Positions 39,389-46,993 of a DNA stretch of 64,000 bases are shown here, piece by piece. The notes under the pieces are model-generated. The model saw nothing but the letters and a program-made list of their open reading frames with translations, was not told where the DNA came from and searched no databases. Made by a program: the position numbers and the translations under genes. Source of the DNA: Balneolaceae bacterium (GTDB lineage Bacteria; Bacteroidota; Rhodothermia; Balneolales; Balneolaceae); contig JAXHMM010000003.1 of assembly GCA_034521445.1 (NCBI GenBank), forward strand, positions 496,001 through 560,000. Direction: 5' to 3'. Each line of letters begins with the position of its first letter. Position 1 is the stretch's first letter.

Positions 39389-40708
39389 TCAGAACGAGGT
39401 GCGTACGGATACCTGCCGGCTGCCGCCCAGAAGCAGGTATTGGCCGGCGCCTGTGCGCCGGAACTGTGGGCGAAAGTCACCGCTGAAGCCCAGGGATGTG
39501 CCCATCTCGGCGCTTGAAATGCTGCCGGCGCCCAGGTCGATGGCGTAAAAGCCTGCGTTACCGAGCATGCCTGCGCGCTCGCTGAAGTTGCCGGTGAGTC
39601 CCACAATGGTTTTATCTTCCGGGAAGTACTGCGCGTGGTAGAGGGGGTCGCCGAAGCTGGCGCTGCGCACGCGCTCGCCGGTGAGGGTGGAATAGACGAT
39701 GGCGCGTCCGGGTGACCATGCCACCAGGTATTCCGCGCTGCCCGAGAGGTTGGCGCCGGCAAGCTCCTCGTCGGTGGTTACAGCTGCGATGGTGTTGCCG
39801 TAGCGGTCGAGGATGTGCACGCGGTCGTCGGTGCCTTGCGCGCGGGTGACCAGCACCATGAACTGCCCGTCGTCGGAGACGTCGGCGTAGATGATGGTGC
39901 GGTCCTGGCTGTAGAAGATGGATTCGAATTCTGGCTGCGTGATATTGCCCTGCTGTTGCCCGCCCTGCTGTTGCCCGCCCTGTTGTTGCCTGCCTCCGCC
40001 GGACTGCTGCCCGTTCACGGCGAGCCGCTGGGCGCCTGATCCCAGGCTGCCGCTTTCTGTCTTGATCTGTGTGGTATAGAGCATGAGGGTTCTGCCCGAA
40101 GGGTCGGCGGCCACATGCGGCATGGTGGCGCCGCCCGATCCCTGGCTGCCTCCGGAGAGGGAAAGGGAGGAACGGCCGAAGATGTCGTAGCCGGTGAAGG
40201 TGCTTATGTTGCTGCGCACCCAGAGCGAGCCGTTGTCGCCCGGGAAGAGGGCGAGGGATTCGTCTCCTGCGGGGGTGGAACCCAGGGAGTAGCTGGCCAG
40301 GGTGTCGCCGGTTGTGTTCATGATCAGGGCGCGGGTGCCTCCGGCGGTAGCTCCGGTGCCGGCGCCAGCGTTTCTGTTTGTAGTTCCGCCATCCTGCGCC
40401 ATGGCCACCACCGAAAGGCCGGGGGAGACGCCCCAGGCTTGCACGTTGTTGATCTCGGTGCCCGTAGCGAGGAAGCGCACGGTGCCGTCAATGAAGCTCA
40501 CCTCCCCGCTGTCGAGGGCGTAGGTGGCGGGGTTGTTGTCGCCGGTAGGCGTCTGCACGGAGAGGTCGAGGTCCTGGGCGATTGCCTGCTGGGCCGGCAA
40601 AGCCAGCAGGGCTGCGAATAGAACGGCCAGGGAAAACGTCAGGCTATAGGCAGCGATCGTTCTGATCAGACCGTGGATGCAGATGAGGCCTTCGGGGTGG
40701 TGCCGCAT
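39389..40708 (-). CDS. Secreted beta-propeller-like protein with Gln/Gly repeats (intact)
   Basis: Start at ATG 40708, because the signal peptide (RTIAAYSLTFSLAVLFAALL ending QQAIAQ) begins just after; an in-frame extension to 40834 is probably not translated. About 439 aa. The body has repeated strand-turn units (IIYADVSDDGQFMVLVTRAQ; AEYLVAWSPGRAIVYSTLTG; LYHAQYFPEDKTIVGLTGNF), as in WD40/PQQ-like propellers. A low-complexity QQQGGQQQGGQQQG insert lies near 39960-40000. No catalytic motif is seen. Function unknown. Confidence 0.6.
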   Translation of the reverse strand: MRHHPEGLICIHGLIRTIAAYSLTFSLAVLFAALLALPAQQAIAQDLDLSVQTPTGDNNPATYALDSGEVSFIDGTVRFLATGTEINNVQAWGVSPGLSVVAMAQDGGTTNRNAGAGTGATAGGTRALIMNTTGDTLASYSLGSTPAGDESLALFPGDNGSLWVRSNISTFTGYDIFGRSSLSLSGGSQGSGGATMPHVAADPSGRTLMLYTTQIKTESGSLGSGAQRLAVNGQQSGGGRQQQGGQQQGGQQQGNITQPEFESIFYSQDRTIIYADVSDDGQFMVLVTRAQGTDDRVHILDRYGNTIAAVTTDEELAGANLSGSAEYLVAWSPGRAIVYSTLTGERVRSASFGDPLYHAQYFPEDKTIVGLTGNFSERAGMLGNAGFYAIDLGAGSISSAEMGTSLGFSGDFRPQFRRTGAGQYLLLGGSRQVSVRTSF

Positions 40709-40818
40709 GGAGTGGTTCTTGTAATTCCGGTGATTGAAAGTGGGGAATATACCGGAATTGGGGCAAGTAGAAAAAGGGACTTGGTCTGGAATATCTGGCT
40801 GCCTCGCCCCGGTGGGTT

Positions 40819-40874
40819 CACCAGACGAGATCACTCACCAGACGGGATCGCTCACCAGACGGGATCGCTCACCG
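40819..40874. repeat. 17-bp tandem repeat over the osmC stop codon
   Basis: Three units of tcaccagacgggatcgc (the first with two changes), at 40819, 40836 and 40853, followed by a partial unit. The OsmC stop lies inside the block at 40852-40854, so unit number could change the end of the protein. Confidence 0.75.
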
Positions 40875-41301
40875 TTACCTCGCATTCCAGCCGGATGCGC
40901 GTTTTGACGGAACGGGAGATGAGACAGTTTTTCTCGGCCTTTTCCAGCAGCCGGACGGCTTTGTCGCGGTCGCGCTCGCGTTCGATGGTGAGTGCGGGAT
41001 AGAGGGTGATTTCCGTCATCATGTACCCCTCCTCCGTCTTATCCAGGGTGCCGCGGGCATGCACTTCAAGATGACTGTAGGAGAGGCGGGCGTATCCCGC
41101 CATGGCCAGGAAGGTGGTCATCAGGCAGCTGCTCACCGAGGCGACAAAGAGATGCTCGGGCGACCAGATGCCGGGCTCGCCACCCTCGAACTCGGGCGGG
41201 GTGGCCACTTCGATGCGATCGTTCAGTTCGGGCGAGCTGAGGGTGCCCCTGCGGTCTTCCCGCCAGTTCAGGTCTACCGTATAGCTGTGTTGGTCCTTCA
41301 T
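40852..41301 (-). CDS. OsmC/Ohr-family thiol peroxidase-like protein (intact)
   Basis: ATG at 41301 (MKDQHSYTVDLNWREDRRGT), 149 aa. The two family cysteines are present: VASVSSCLMTTFLAMAGYA (peroxidatic) and LEKAEKNCLISRSV (resolving). PPEFEGGEPGIWSPEHLFVA is the conserved active-site approach with Glu/His. It reduces organic or lipid hydroperoxides in the cytoplasm. A longer in-frame reading up to 41532 has no family similarity. Element E4 lies about 185 bp upstream. Confidence 0.85.
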   Translation of the reverse strand: MKDQHSYTVDLNWREDRRGTLSSPELNDRIEVATPPEFEGGEPGIWSPEHLFVASVSSCLMTTFLAMAGYARLSYSHLEVHARGTLDKTEEGYMMTEITLYPALTIERERDRDKAVRLLEKAEKNCLISRSVKTRIRLECEVTVSDPVW

Positions 41302-41467
41302 GATTTCAGTTGATATGCCGGGTATGTTTCTCGGAATAATAGGCATTATCGGTGTACGAACGGGAGGGGAGATGTAGGGTGCGGATGTAGGGACATACCC
41401 GTCAGGGGTGGGTTGGGGAACGCATTGGAGCAGGGATGTGGCTGCTACGGGGGGGTGTTCATGCGGC

Positions 41468-41620
41468 CATATTTTGGTGGTCAGAATTTGTGATAATTTC
41501 ACAAATAGGGACAGCGCGCATGGGCTATACAACCCGCAGGGGCCGTTGGTAGCTGATTACTTTGTGAAAAATTCACAAATATTGACCATGCTTTTCAGGC
41601 TCCTGGGGGGCATGTGCTAC
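41468..41620. repeat. Element E4: paired dyads, 74-bp spacing
   Basis: The first dyad is 41486-41506, with core TTTGTGA-TAATT-TCACAAA. The second is 41561-41579 (TTTGTGAAAAATTCACAAA). Centres are 74 bp apart. ggtggtcag on the left and ttgaccat on the right are inverted relatives. It sits in the 424-bp gap 41302-41725 between OsmC and SafE, which run in the same direction. No gene was seen in the gap. Confidence 0.85.
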
Positions 41621-41725
41621 TCCTGTACAATCTGGCTGCTCGGCCGATTGGCTGCGTGGTCCGTTGTCTCCCGACACGTCACAGGCCCTGCCCAGCCCGT
41701 CGCATGCACCCTGTCACCGCGAGCC

Positions 41726-42398
41726 TCAGTACACCGGACTCAAAAACGGAATACCCAGGCCGAGTCCACGAAGCACCAGCAGCACACCCACCGCCGCCAC
41801 GAACCAGGGCGACCATCGCTGCACCCGTTCGCGAAACTCCACCGGAACCAGTCCCCCGGCCAGGCTGACCCCCAGCATGGCGGGAACGGTTCCCAGCCCA
41901 AAACCCAGCATAAACACCGCCCCGGCCCGGGCGTCGCCCAACGTAACCGCAGCCAGCAGCGCCGTATAGACGAATCCGCACGGAAGCAGCCCATTCAGCA
42001 GTCCGATGGCCAACAGAGAGAAAGGGTTTTCGTGCCGGAAGAGCTCTTTGAGGGGTCGCGAAGCGCGCGACACCCAACGGGCGGGCATGGCTTTCCAGCG
42101 GTTGGCCTGCCGTCGAAGGGCGGGAAGAAGGGGTCCAAGCAGCAGGAGGGCGCCTGCGCCGATGGACAACCCCTGCTGCAGGCCGGCCAGCGAAAAAGCC
42201 CGGCTCAGCAGTCCTGCCGCCATCCCCAAAGCCGTATAGGTGAACACGCGCCCGGCGTTGTATAGGAGGCGTCCCCCGATAAAAGCCGCGTCGCGGCGCG
42301 CCTCCCCGGGGAGGGCGAGGGCCAGGGGGCCGCACATGCCTACGCAGTGGAAGCTGCCCAGGAAGCCAAAGGTCAATCCGGCGAGGATCCATTCCATG
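41726..42398 (-). CDS. SafE/TauE-family membrane protein (cytochrome oxidase copper-linked type)
   Basis: ATG 42398, 224 aa, six membrane segments. FLGSFHCVGMCGPLALALPG is the Cys-bearing HCxGMCG signature of the short SafE branch found beside CcoI and oxidase genes. IGLLNGLLPCGFVYTALLAA is the second-half repeat with a conserved Cys. Members are thought to help copper or thiol handling for cytochrome oxidase assembly. It is divergent from the ba3 oxidase operon, in line with that role. An in-frame extension to 42610 is likely untranslated. Confidence 0.75.
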
Positions 42399-42751
42399 AT
42401 CAGCACCCCTGTACTTGCAGTTCCATCCCGGCGGAGGGGAAAGGTGCCTGAACCGGGAGGAGCGACTCTCCGGCCGAGGCGGACAGCTTGCAGGCGAAAT
42501 CCAGCCGATACCGGAACGGCCCGGCCCATTGCTACTTCGCCTGTAGGGAAAATTCCCACAACTCCCTGCACCCTTTCCCCTACGTCACGTACGCCAAAAA
42601 TGTGTTCCATTTGCTGGCCTTGATAGTTGTCGGGCTTCCGGTTGACTATTTGACTTTTTGAGGCTACTGTTTAGTTTATGATATAAAATCAACGGGGCGT
42701 TTGCACCTAAAAAGGGCAGACGGCATTGCTTACTAACCAAGGGACAAGCTG
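42399..42751. other. Divergent gap between SafE and the oxidase operon
   Basis: 353 bp. A minus-strand frame (42610-42399) is open in phase with SafE, and another frame reads FRYRLDFACKLSASAGE before a stop, but neither resembles a known protein. The part from 42620 to 42740 is AT-rich (gtttatgatataaaatcaac) and probably holds the promoter of the oxidase operon. No box can be assigned with confidence. Confidence 0.35.
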
Positions 42752-43072
42752 ATGACCGACGACCGTTCCACGCCTTCCGACCCATCCGGGGATCGACCGG
42801 CATCCTCTGCCGGCGCAGGTGACACCGCGCCGCAGGCCGCGACGCCAAGCGGCGATACCGGCGGCCGAGGCAGCGACCAGACCGCCGATAGCCGCGACAC
42901 GGACCGCCGCCAGAACCGCGATCCCGAGATCGTCCGTGAAATCTCCATGGAGGAGTTCCAGCCGACGGGCACCCTGACGCTGGCGCTCATCTACTTTGTG
43001 ATCGTCATTCTCATGTGGGTTTTCATGTACTTCTTCGAGTTCGCGGGCAACGATCCCTCCATCCTCGGATAA
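42752..43072 (+). CDS. Cytochrome c oxidase subunit IIa-like small membrane protein
   Basis: Intact, 106 aa: about 65 residues of disordered Asp/Ser/Gly-rich tail, then EFQPTGTLTLALIYFVIVIL and a single membrane helix, ending NDPSILG. The helix and the P-x-G-T/A-L start match the one-helix subunit IIa of Thermus-type ba3 oxidase. The long N-tail is unusual. It lies 18 bp before subunit II on the same strand. The role is structural in the oxidase complex. Confidence 0.65.
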   Translation: MTDDRSTPSDPSGDRPASSAGAGDTAPQAATPSGDTGGRGSDQTADSRDTDRRQNRDPEIVREISMEEFQPTGTLTLALIYFVIVILMWVFMYFFEFAGNDPSILG

Positions 43073-43090
43073 ACCAAACCAACGACCGAA

Positions 43091-43609
43091 ATGCACATAC
43101 ACAAACTGGAGAAGTTCTGGATCTATCTCTCCTTTGTGGCCATCGCTTTCTTCATCGGCACCGTAGTCTACGGCTTTACCGTGATGGAACTGAAGGTGAT
43201 CGACAAGGAGAATACCCTGGACCCTGACCGGATCAACGAAACACGCTTCGGCAATCCCGGCGTCTACGAGGCCGCCGAGGGCAGCGATGCTGAGTACGAG
43301 GTCTACGTCAAGACCATTCAGTTCGCCTTCCAGCCGGGTACCAGCCAGCCTATTACGGTGCCGGCCAACACGCGCATCACCTTCTATATCACCAGCCCCG
43401 ACGTGCTGCACGGTTTCGATGTGGTGGGCACCAACCTGAACACCATGGCCATCCCGGGGCAGGTTGCCAAATTCACCACCATCTTCCCAGAGGTCCGCAG
43501 CTACGGCATCGTCTGCAACGAGTATTGCGGACTGGCCCACCACTTTATGGAGGGCTCGATCAACGTGGTTCCCAAATCCGAGTTTGACCAAAGCTACCTC
43601 GTACAATGA
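43091..43609 (+). CDS. cbaB: ba3-type cytochrome c oxidase subunit II
   Basis: Intact, 172 aa. One N-terminal membrane helix (WIYLSFVAIAFFIGTVVYGF), then the periplasmic cupredoxin domain. The dinuclear CuA ligands are visible: His in SPDVLHGFD, and Cys, Cys, His and Met in CNEYCGLAHHFM. The short length and single helix are typical of the ba3/B-family. It receives electrons from cytochrome c or a cupredoxin. Its stop overlaps the start of subunit I by 4 bp (ATGA). Confidence 0.9.
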   Translation: MHIHKLEKFWIYLSFVAIAFFIGTVVYGFTVMELKVIDKENTLDPDRINETRFGNPGVYEAAEGSDAEYEVYVKTIQFAFQPGTSQPITVPANTRITFYITSPDVLHGFDVVGTNLNTMAIPGQVAKFTTIFPEVRSYGIVCNEYCGLAHHFMEGSINVVPKSEFDQSYLVQ

Positions 43610-45282
43610 ACTTTCTGCAACGATATCCCAAGGCGGCCAAGCTGGCCAAGGCCAATTTTCTCGTAGCGTTTATTGCGCTCCTGTTGGGCGGGTTGTTCGG
43701 TTTTATCCAGGCCCTTCACCGCACGGACGTTTTCCGGGGCTTTTTTGACTCTTCCGAGTACTACACCCTGCTGACAGGCCACGGCGTGCTGCTGGCCCTC
43801 GTGTTTACCACCTTTTTCATCATGGGCCTGTTTGTCTGGGGCGTGACGCGCAGCCTGGAGCGCGAGCCTGAGAATATGGCCTATACCTGGAGCTGGTACT
43901 GGCTGATGGTGGTGGGACTCACCATGACTTCGGTGGCCATTCTCGGTGGACTGGTCCCGGGATCTTCGATCAGGGCCGCCGTGCTCTACACCTTTTACCC
44001 TCCCCTGCAGGCCCACCCGCTCTTCTACATCGGGCTGGCCCTGGTGATCGTGGGCACCTGGATGGCGGGGGCCGACTGGTTCCGCTCCTACCTGAAATGG
44101 AGGAAGGACCATCCCTCCGAGCGCATCCCCATCCTCACCTTCATGACGCTGTTCACCATGCTCATGTGGTACGTCTGCACCATCGGCGTGGCCATTGAGG
44201 TGGTGGGACTGCTTATTCCCTGGTCGCTGGGCTGGGTTACGGAGATCGAGCCGCTGCTGCCGCGCACGCTCTTCTGGTACTTCGGGCACGCGGTGGTCTA
44301 TTTCTGGCTGCTGCCTGCCTACTACGTCTGGTACGCCATCCTGCCCAAGCTGAGCGGGGGGCGGCTGTTCAGCGATTCCATGACGCGCGTGGTGTTTATC
44401 ATTTTTCTCATTCTCAGCACGCCGGTGGGGTATCATCACCAGTATGCGGATCCGGGCATCTCGACGGCATTCAAGTTTTACGCCATGGCTACCACGCTGC
44501 TCTTGCTGCTGCCCAGCATGATCACCTTCTTTACGGTGATCGCCTCCATGGAACACGGCGCGCGGCAGCGCGGGGGCACGGGGAGGCTGGCGTGGATCAA
44601 GAAGTTGCCGTGGGATTCGCCCGCGTTTGTGGGATGCGCCCTGGCCGGGGTGATGTTTGCCGCGGGCGGCTTCAGCGGGATGATCAACGCCTCGATGAAC
44701 ATCAACCTGCTGATCCATAATACGATTTGGGTGCCGGGCCACTTTCACCTGACCGTGGGTACGGCGGTGGCGCTGACCTTCATGGCCGTCACCTACTGGC
44801 TGCTGCCGCAGCTCACCGGACGCAAGCTCAAGGACAAGACGCTGGCATTGATTCAGCCCTACGCCTGGTTCCTGGGCATGACGCTGATGTCCAACGCCAT
44901 GCACCGCGCGGGACTGGCCGGGGTGCCGCGCCGCACCTCCGAGCCGCAGTATACGCAGTTTGATTTCGAGCCGGTGTTCGGCACCATGGCCGAAATGCAG
45001 TGGCAGATCGCCATCGGCGGCACCATTTTGACCATTTCACTGCTGCTGTTTCTGTGGGTGGTGGCCCGCACCTGGCTGGCTGGTGAGAAGTCTGACCGGC
45101 CGGTGGACGATCACATTCCCGAGCCGTTGTCGGGTCCCGAGCACACCCCCGCCGTGCTTGATAATATTAAATTGTGGGTGGCCATTGCGGTGGCCCTGGT
45201 GCTGCTGGCCTACAGTTTCCCGCTCTGGGAGATGGTAGCCGACGGCGTGTTTGAACCCGGCTTCCTGCCGCGTCCCTCGTGA
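43606..45282 (+). CDS. cbaA: ba3-type cytochrome c oxidase subunit I
   Basis: Intact, 558 aa, 13 predicted membrane helices. Ligands visible: His of the low-spin heme in LLTGHGVLLALVF; WYFGHAVVYFWLLPAYYVWY with the CuB His and the cross-linked Tyr four residues later; VGYHHQYADPG with the other two CuB His; and WVPGHFHLTVGTA with the heme a3 and low-spin heme His. Proton-pumping terminal oxidase of the B family, usually made under low oxygen. It overlaps subunit II upstream and the next gene downstream (GTGA). Confidence 0.92.
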   Translation: MNFLQRYPKAAKLAKANFLVAFIALLLGGLFGFIQALHRTDVFRGFFDSSEYYTLLTGHGVLLALVFTTFFIMGLFVWGVTRSLEREPENMAYTWSWYWLMVVGLTMTSVAILGGLVPGSSIRAAVLYTFYPPLQAHPLFYIGLALVIVGTWMAGADWFRSYLKWRKDHPSERIPILTFMTLFTMLMWYVCTIGVAIEVVGLLIPWSLGWVTEIEPLLPRTLFWYFGHAVVYFWLLPAYYVWYAILPKLSGGRLFSDSMTRVVFIIFLILSTPVGYHHQYADPGISTAFKFYAMATTLLLLLPSMITFFTVIASMEHGARQRGGTGRLAWIKKLPWDSPAFVGCALAGVMFAAGGFSGMINASMNINLLIHNTIWVPGHFHLTVGTAVALTFMAVTYWLLPQLTGRKLKDKTLALIQPYAWFLGMTLMSNAMHRAGLAGVPRRTSEPQYTQFDFEPVFGTMAEMQWQIAIGGTILTISLLLFLWVVARTWLAGEKSDRPVDDHIPEPLSGPEHTPAVLDNIKLWVAIAVALVLLAYSFPLWEMVADGVFEPGFLPRPS

Positions 45283-46073
45283 GTGACAGGGACGGTTTAT
45301 CCGGCGCGGGCGCCGGCGGTTCCGGCCAGTCTGGCGGCTCTGACCAGTCTGGCGGCTCGCGTGAGCCAGGTTCCGGCCAGTCAGGCGGCTCTGATAACAC
45401 CATGCGGCTGGTCAAGTGGCTGGTGATTATCGGCATCGGCATTCCCGTGCTGGTGGAGGTTTTGACGCTCTTCAACCTGGTGCAGGTTCGGCTGTTTGAG
45501 GGGGAGGACCCCGCCTCAGAGGTGCGCAGCCAAGACCCGGCTGCCGCGACCGACGGCCTGTCCGTGCTGGGCGCAGGCGACCGTCTGACTTTTGAGGGCG
45601 ATGTGCCTGTGCTGCGGCTGGAGGAGAAGATGATAATGGTGGCCCCGGAGGAGTGGCAGTTTACGTTGAGCCTGGCGCCTGACAGCCTTTCTGTTTTATC
45701 CGAGGGTGTGCAATTCCGGTTTTTTGTGGACAGCCTGCGGCTGCGAAGCGGCGAGCTGCTGGAAGGGAAAGGACCTTTTCGCTGGCCGCTGGAGGGAGAA
45801 GGGGTGCAGGGGCAGCCCGAGATTCAGCAGTTTCTCTGGCGGTGGGCTTTTCCGCCGGGTGATTTGCCCCAGCGCGTATTTGTGCGATTTGAGTGGGAGG
45901 GGGGCGCGGTTGTCGGTGCTGCTGGACGTGCCGAGGCCGAGCGGGACAGCGCCGCCGGGGTCGCAGGTATTGCCGAGGATTCCCTCCGCGTGGTTCGCCG
46001 CGAGTTCAGCCTGGGGAATATCCCCACGCGTTACCAGGAGGGCGCTTCTTCCCGTTCCGGGAACCAGCGATGA
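45279..46073 (+). CDS. Uncharacterised single-pass membrane protein coupled to the oxidase operon
   Basis: Intact, 264 aa from GTG 45279, overlapping the CbaA stop. The N-terminus has a repeated GSGQSGGSDQSGGS tract. One membrane helix (LVKWLVIIGIGIPVLVEVL) follows, then an acidic exterior domain (TFEGDVPVLRLEEKMIMVAP; FPPGDLPQRVFVRFEWEGG). I do not recognise the domain. Its position suggests an accessory or assembly factor of the ba3 oxidase. A fragment of the FPPGDLPQR region is duplicated at 46480-46556. Confidence 0.6.
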   Translation: MSDRDGLSGAGAGGSGQSGGSDQSGGSREPGSGQSGGSDNTMRLVKWLVIIGIGIPVLVEVLTLFNLVQVRLFEGEDPASEVRSQDPAAATDGLSVLGAGDRLTFEGDVPVLRLEEKMIMVAPEEWQFTLSLAPDSLSVLSEGVQFRFFVDSLRLRSGELLEGKGPFRWPLEGEGVQGQPEIQQFLWRWAFPPGDLPQRVFVRFEWEGGAVVGAAGRAEAERDSAAGVAGIAEDSLRVVRREFSLGNIPTRYQEGASSRSGNQR

Positions 46074-46103
46074 GGAACCAGGCCGTTGAATGAGTGACCA
46101 GGG

Positions 46104-46347
46104 GACCCTCCCCCAAAGCGGTGAATTTTGCACCTCGAAATTTGTGATTTTTTCACAGATGCAGAGGGGGGCACGTTGTCTTGCTGCATGGAGAAGCAAT
46201 CAGGTGAAATCGTTTTTGTGATTTTTTCACAAATTCGGGGGATAGTTTTTTGGGCCCTGTGAGGGCCCTGGGAGGGTATTGAGGGGTATTGAAAGGGTTT
46301 CGGGAGAGGATCAGGAGGGGGTCGGGGAGGATATTATTGGGGGGGGT
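46104..46347. repeat. Element E5: paired dyads within a 244-bp repeat shared with E6
   Basis: Dyads at 46141-46159 (one mismatch, CACAGA) and 46215-46233 (TTTGTGATTTTTTCACAAA); centres 74 bp apart. The whole block, including the G-rich right tail and ggccctgggaggg, is closely matched by 51241-51483. Only scattered substitutions and short indels differ. It lies between the oxidase operon end and the remnant at 46480, where genes converge. No gene in the block. Confidence 0.88.
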
Positions 46348-46479
46348 TGGAACCCGGCTTGCAACGTACTTCTTACTGTAACCAAGGTGCGGCACGCACG
46401 GACACGCACGGACATTAGCGAGGACATGGTCGAGGGTGCAGCCTCGCTCGCGCGCGCGTCCGAGATTTTTCGGTTCCGC

Positions 46480-46556
46480 TGGCGACGGCCTTTCCCGCCC
46501 GGAGACCTGCCACAGCGACTGTATGTGCGATTTGAGTGGGAGGGGGACGCGAATTG
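46480..46556 (+). repeat. Duplicated fragment of the 45279-46073 gene
   Basis: Encodes FRWRRPFPPGDLPQRLYVRF-EWEG and then a stop, against FLWRWAFPPGDLPQRVFVRF-EWEG in the parent at about 45832-45900. Roughly 75 bp with about three of four bases equal. Same orientation. Together with the parent it brackets element E5. Confidence 0.7.
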
Positions 46557-46570
46557 ACCAACTCTTTTTC

Positions 46571-46936
46571 TCAGCCGGTTATGACGGGATGGTCGGCGAT
46601 GCCGCCGGCTCCTTCGGCCATCAGGCCATAATCCTCCAGGTAGATGCCCTCGTCGAGGGTTTTCACATCTTCGAGGAGCAGCTGCATCATGGGAACCAGC
46701 ATTAGGGTTTCAGGCCGCTTGCCCTACACGGCTTCGTTTTCACCCTGCCCGGTTCCGAGCTCAGCCTGTCCTTCGGCGCTTTCGGCTTGACCTGCAGCAC
46801 GGTCAGTCTGTCCAGCGGCATCCTTCCCGCCCTGCCCGGTTGAACGGCCGGACTCCCGTGGGGTGCAGGCCTGGAATAGTGCGGCGGCCAGGGCGGTGAG
46901 AATGAGCGTGGCGAGGATGGGAAGATAGTTTTTCAT
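46571..46936 (-). CDS. Small lipoprotein, possibly cytochrome c'-like (one frameshift)
   Basis: MKNYLPILATLILTALAAAL then a lipobox ending FQAC at residue 24. A Gln/Gly/Ala-rich repeated linker (AGQAESAEGQAELGTGQGE) runs to a stop at 46724. A break near 46725 joins it to MLVPMMQLLLEDVKTLDEGI, YLEDYGLMAEGAGGIADHP, ending at 46571. The M-x2-L-x2-D plus I-A-D-H-P pattern is seen in four-helix periplasmic proteins of the cytochrome c' type, but no CxxCH is visible. Start 58 bp downstream of the next gene's stop. Confidence 0.45.
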
Positions 46937-46993
46937 GACAGCTTGATGGGTACGCGGAGTTCCGAATTCTTTCGTCGAGAGCGGAGCGACAGG

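Noticed and set aside
42399-42610. N-terminal extension of SafE or a FixH-like gene
   Set aside because: No hydrophobic segment or family motif; the SafE family starts at the ATG at 42398.
42707-43606. A 299-codon minus-strand frame opposite the oxidase subunits
   Set aside because: CbaB with its CuA ligands is on the other strand; the frame has no similarity to any family.
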